Assembly: GCA_028293125.1 (NCBI GenBank)
Contig: JAQGPJ010000105.1
Coordinates: 124,001-188,000, forward strand
Source: Verrucomicrobiales bacterium
GTDB taxonomy: Bacteria > Verrucomicrobiota > Verrucomicrobiia > Verrucomicrobiales > V1-33
DNA length: 64,000 bases
Direction of reading: 5' to 3'
The translations under genes and the position numbers were made by a program. This document shows positions 61,984-64,000 of the stretch, one piece after another. How positions within the stretch are numbered: the stretch's first letter is position 1; each line of letters begins with the position of its first letter. Below the pieces are notes generated by a model. The model made no database searches, was not told the origin of the DNA, and saw only the letters and a list, made by a program, of their open reading frames with translations.

Positions 61984-63999
61984 TCACTTCAAGGCGGCGA
62001 TCTCCCCATTACTCAACGCACGGGGCCAGAGGGCGAATCCGCTGAAAACCGCGTCGAGATTCTCCGGCGCGCCGGTGTAGAGGGGATTGCCTCCCAGCGC
62101 GCCCAGCCGCGACGCCGATTTCACCGACGCCGGCGCGGCGGCCGTGACTGCGGGCTCGCCGTCGAGGTAGAGCATGAGCAGCGTGCCCTCCTTCACCACC
62201 GAAACCCGGTGCGTGAGGTTTTTGGTCAGGACGACGCCACTGGTGCCCGCTCCGCCGCCGCTGTTTTCCATCCGCGCGTGCAGCCGGCCATTTTCAATCA
62301 CCAGCCGCAGGGGATCATCCCCTCCCGCGCACCAGGCGCTGAAAACCTGAGCCAGGCGTTTCTCCGGGAAGGAGCGGGCGTTCACCTTCACGGACAGCGT
62401 GAAATCCCCCGCCGCCCAGCCTTCCGGCAGCGGGATGGGGATCATCTGATCATGGCCATTCACCGACGTCTCCTCCGGCACCGCGGTCACGGACGGCGGC
62501 TCGCCAGCGCGCACCGGTTTGGCGGAGGGGCCGGGCAGCCAGGAGCGGAAACGCGTGCCGTTCATGCCCGCCGTGGCGAAATCGCGCAGCCTGACCGCGC
62601 GGCCCGAGCCCGCGGAGGCGACCGGGAGCTCCACCAGCACCCAGGGCGCGCACTCCCCATAACCCGCGGGTGGCACCTCCACACGGCCGGCGGAGAGCAG
62701 CAGGTCCGGACTCAGCCGCGGCAGGCGGAATTCATTTCCCGTATTGTCATGCTGATCCCACGCCAGCAGCAGCGGTCCCCGGTAAATGCTGATCTTCCCC
62801 TCCTGCTCCCGCTGCCCCTCCACGCTGCGCAGCGGCATGGGGAAATCGAACTGCACCATATCCCCCTCCGCCCATTGGCGCTCCACGGTGAGGAACGTGC
62901 CCGGCGTCACCTCCAGCGGCTCGCCATTCAGAGTGCCCGCCGCCCGTTCCGCCCAAGGCGGGATACGGAAGCGCACGGCCTGCTTCCCTTGGGAGACGAT
63001 ATGCCAGGTGATCTGCCCGTCCATGGGATAGCGGGATTCACAACGCAGTTTCACCGCTTCGTCAGCGGTGGCAAAAGTCAGGGGCGCGTGGGTGTTGATC
63101 ACCAGCGCCTCCCCGTCGCGCATCACCGCCCAGTCGGCCATCATGCCCGGCGTGCGGGGTCCATTGACGGAGCAGCAGTTCAGCTCCGGCGTGCCGGCGC
63201 GGGCTTGGAAGACGATGTCATGCGCGCTCGCTTTCCGGTCCCCGTCCATGGGGGTGTTGTAGGTCCACCAGCGGCCTCCCGGATGCTGCGCGCCCAGGGC
63301 TCCATTGAAAAAAGCGGTCTCCAGGGCATCGGCGGCCTCCGGGATGCCGGTCAGCCGCAGCATGTCCACACTCATGGCCATCCAGGCGACCGTGCAGCAA
63401 GTTTCGATGGCGGTGGGGGACCAGGGATTCCCCGTGGCCTGCTCCCCGCCGCTGAAGGCCCCGCTGTTCCGGATATCAAAATCCCGGATGGTCCGCCAGT
63501 GACTGACAAAGGCGTCCCGGTAGCGGGATTCCCCCGTGATGCGCCACAGCTCCACCAGCCCTTGGAGATCATGCAGGCTTTCCCAGCGGGGAAGCGGCGT
63601 TTTGTAAAAAGGCACTCCGGCCTCCCCGGTGCGCAGATAATCCCCCGTCCCCTCCCAGTCCTTCTCAATGCGCCGCACCAGCTCCAGGTAACGCGCCTCC
63701 CCGGTGCGGCGGTGAAGCTCCGCCATCACATGGATCACGGCCATGTTCATCTCCGGCGATCCCGCCTCCGCCACCCGCCGCCCGCCTTCCGGGTAAGTGC
63801 GGCAGATCAGATCCCCCGCCTTCCGCACCGCCGCCATGGAGGCGCTGTCACCGGTCAGGTCATGCCATTCCAGCAGACCGCGCATAATGTGATAGTGTCC
63901 CCACAGATCCCACTCCCCCAGCAGCCGGCGGTCCTCCGGAAACGGTCCCAGATAACCCTCCTCCGACTGGGTGCCGAGCAGCGCCTGCACAAACGAGGA
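61984..63999 (-). CDS. GH127 (beta-L-arabinofuranosidase-type) glycoside hydrolase with LamG-like tail, 5' part outside window
   Basis: Over 670 residues visible; the frame is open at the right edge, so the start is missing. GH127/DUF1680 text includes GTQSEEGYLGPF, GHYHIMRGLLEWHD and WWTYNTPMDGDRK. The metal/nucleophile cysteines are in AIETCCTVAWMAM and PELNCCSVNGPRTPG, matching the zinc-bound cysteine-nucleophile site known for this family. A C-terminal LamG-like module (SVKVNARSFPEK, FSGFALWPRALSNGEI) is added. It removes beta-L-arabinofuranose or related sugars from plant glycans (inferred), outside the cytoplasm. It ends 79 bases before the toxin-antitoxin operon. Confidence 0.9.
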   Translation of the reverse strand, partial: SSFVQALLGTQSEEGYLGPFPEDRRLLGEWDLWGHYHIMRGLLEWHDLTGDSASMAAVRKAGDLICRTYPEGGRRVAEAGSPEMNMAVIHVMAELHRRTGEARYLELVRRIEKDWEGTGDYLRTGEAGVPFYKTPLPRWESLHDLQGLVELWRITGESRYRDAFVSHWRTIRDFDIRNSGAFSGGEQATGNPWSPTAIETCCTVAWMAMSVDMLRLTGIPEAADALETAFFNGALGAQHPGGRWWTYNTPMDGDRKASAHDIVFQARAGTPELNCCSVNGPRTPGMMADWAVMRDGEALVINTHAPLTFATADEAVKLRCESRYPMDGQITWHIVSQGKQAVRFRIPPWAERAAGTLNGEPLEVTPGTFLTVERQWAEGDMVQFDFPMPLRSVEGQREQEGKISIYRGPLLLAWDQHDNTGNEFRLPRLSPDLLLSAGRVEVPPAGYGECAPWVLVELPVASAGSGRAVRLRDFATAGMNGTRFRSWLPGPSAKPVRAGEPPSVTAVPEETSVNGHDQMIPIPLPEGWAAGDFTLSVKVNARSFPEKRLAQVFSAWCAGGDDPLRLVIENGRLHARMENSGGGAGTSGVVLTKNLTHRVSVVKEGTLLMLYLDGEPAVTAAAPASVKSASRLGALGGNPLYTGAPENLDAVFSGFALWPRALSNGEIAALK

Positions 64000-64000
64000 C

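Overview
The window reads as the chromosome of a heterotrophic verrucomicrobium. This is inferred from family content, not from a marker gene, because no rRNA or complete tRNA is visible. The signs are GC-rich coding with weak Shine-Dalgarno signals, paired DUF1592/DUF1552 and DUF1501/DUF1549-DUF1553 c-type cytochrome systems, a PEP-CTERM protein, a GntR-HTH/LacI-like regulator, an HPr kinase plus HPr pair, ScpA/ScpB, and secreted proteins ending in DGDG-type or LamG modules.

Layout. 0-5 kb: the 3' part of a CusA-type metal efflux pump, a secreted MBG-fold protein, a small HMA metal-binding protein. 5-7 kb: RluE-like pseudouridine synthase and Obg GTPase. 7-17.4 kb: two cytochrome/Tat-protein pairs and an M48 protease. 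17.4-21 kb: RluA-family synthase, then a MoxR ATPase-DUF58-membrane protein cluster. 21-25.2 kb: lipoprotein, GlmS, a small membrane protein, DUF2891 protein. 25.2-32 kb: a decaying accessory island. It holds an AbiE module whose toxin is frameshifted, a tyrosine recombinase interrupted by one TAG with a dif-like 11-6-11 site beside it, a serine recombinase with an internal deletion, a PEP-CTERM protein, and a subtilisin-like protease interrupted by one TAG. 32.5-39 kb: a repeat-containing membrane-anchored protein, a truncated sulfatase, an 877-residue Pro/Glu/Ala-rich protein that runs into a convergent regulator. 39-45 kb (minus strand): ScpA-ScpB-LysM lipoprotein-sodium:solute symporter, a frameshifted DUF3471 remnant, an alcohol dehydrogenase. 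46-49.3 kb: Mfd. 49.3-50.8 kb: an AT-rich patch and an ATP-grasp-like remnant. 50.9-53.3 kb: DUF1016/PDDEXK nuclease overlapping a dicarboxylate symporter. 53.5-57.8 kb: a lone DUF1549-DUF1553-LamG protein, HprK, HPr. 58-64 kb: a ZnuD-like TonB receptor, HAD hydrolase, a TacA/TacT-like toxin-antitoxin pair, and a GH127 glycosidase cut by the window edge.

Working together: CusA and the HMA protein suggest copper/silver handling. The cytochrome pairs, secreted proteins, GH127 and sulfatase remnant fit the polymer-degrading exported enzyme sets of this phylum. HprK-HPr would give carbon-dependent control. Most unusual signals come from gene decay and from non-coding structure: TAG interruptions, the recombinase-linked palindrome, dispersed G-run/TTATTGG repeats, a hairpin with eight T directly in front of the HPr start codon, and an operator-like palindrome before the TonB receptor.
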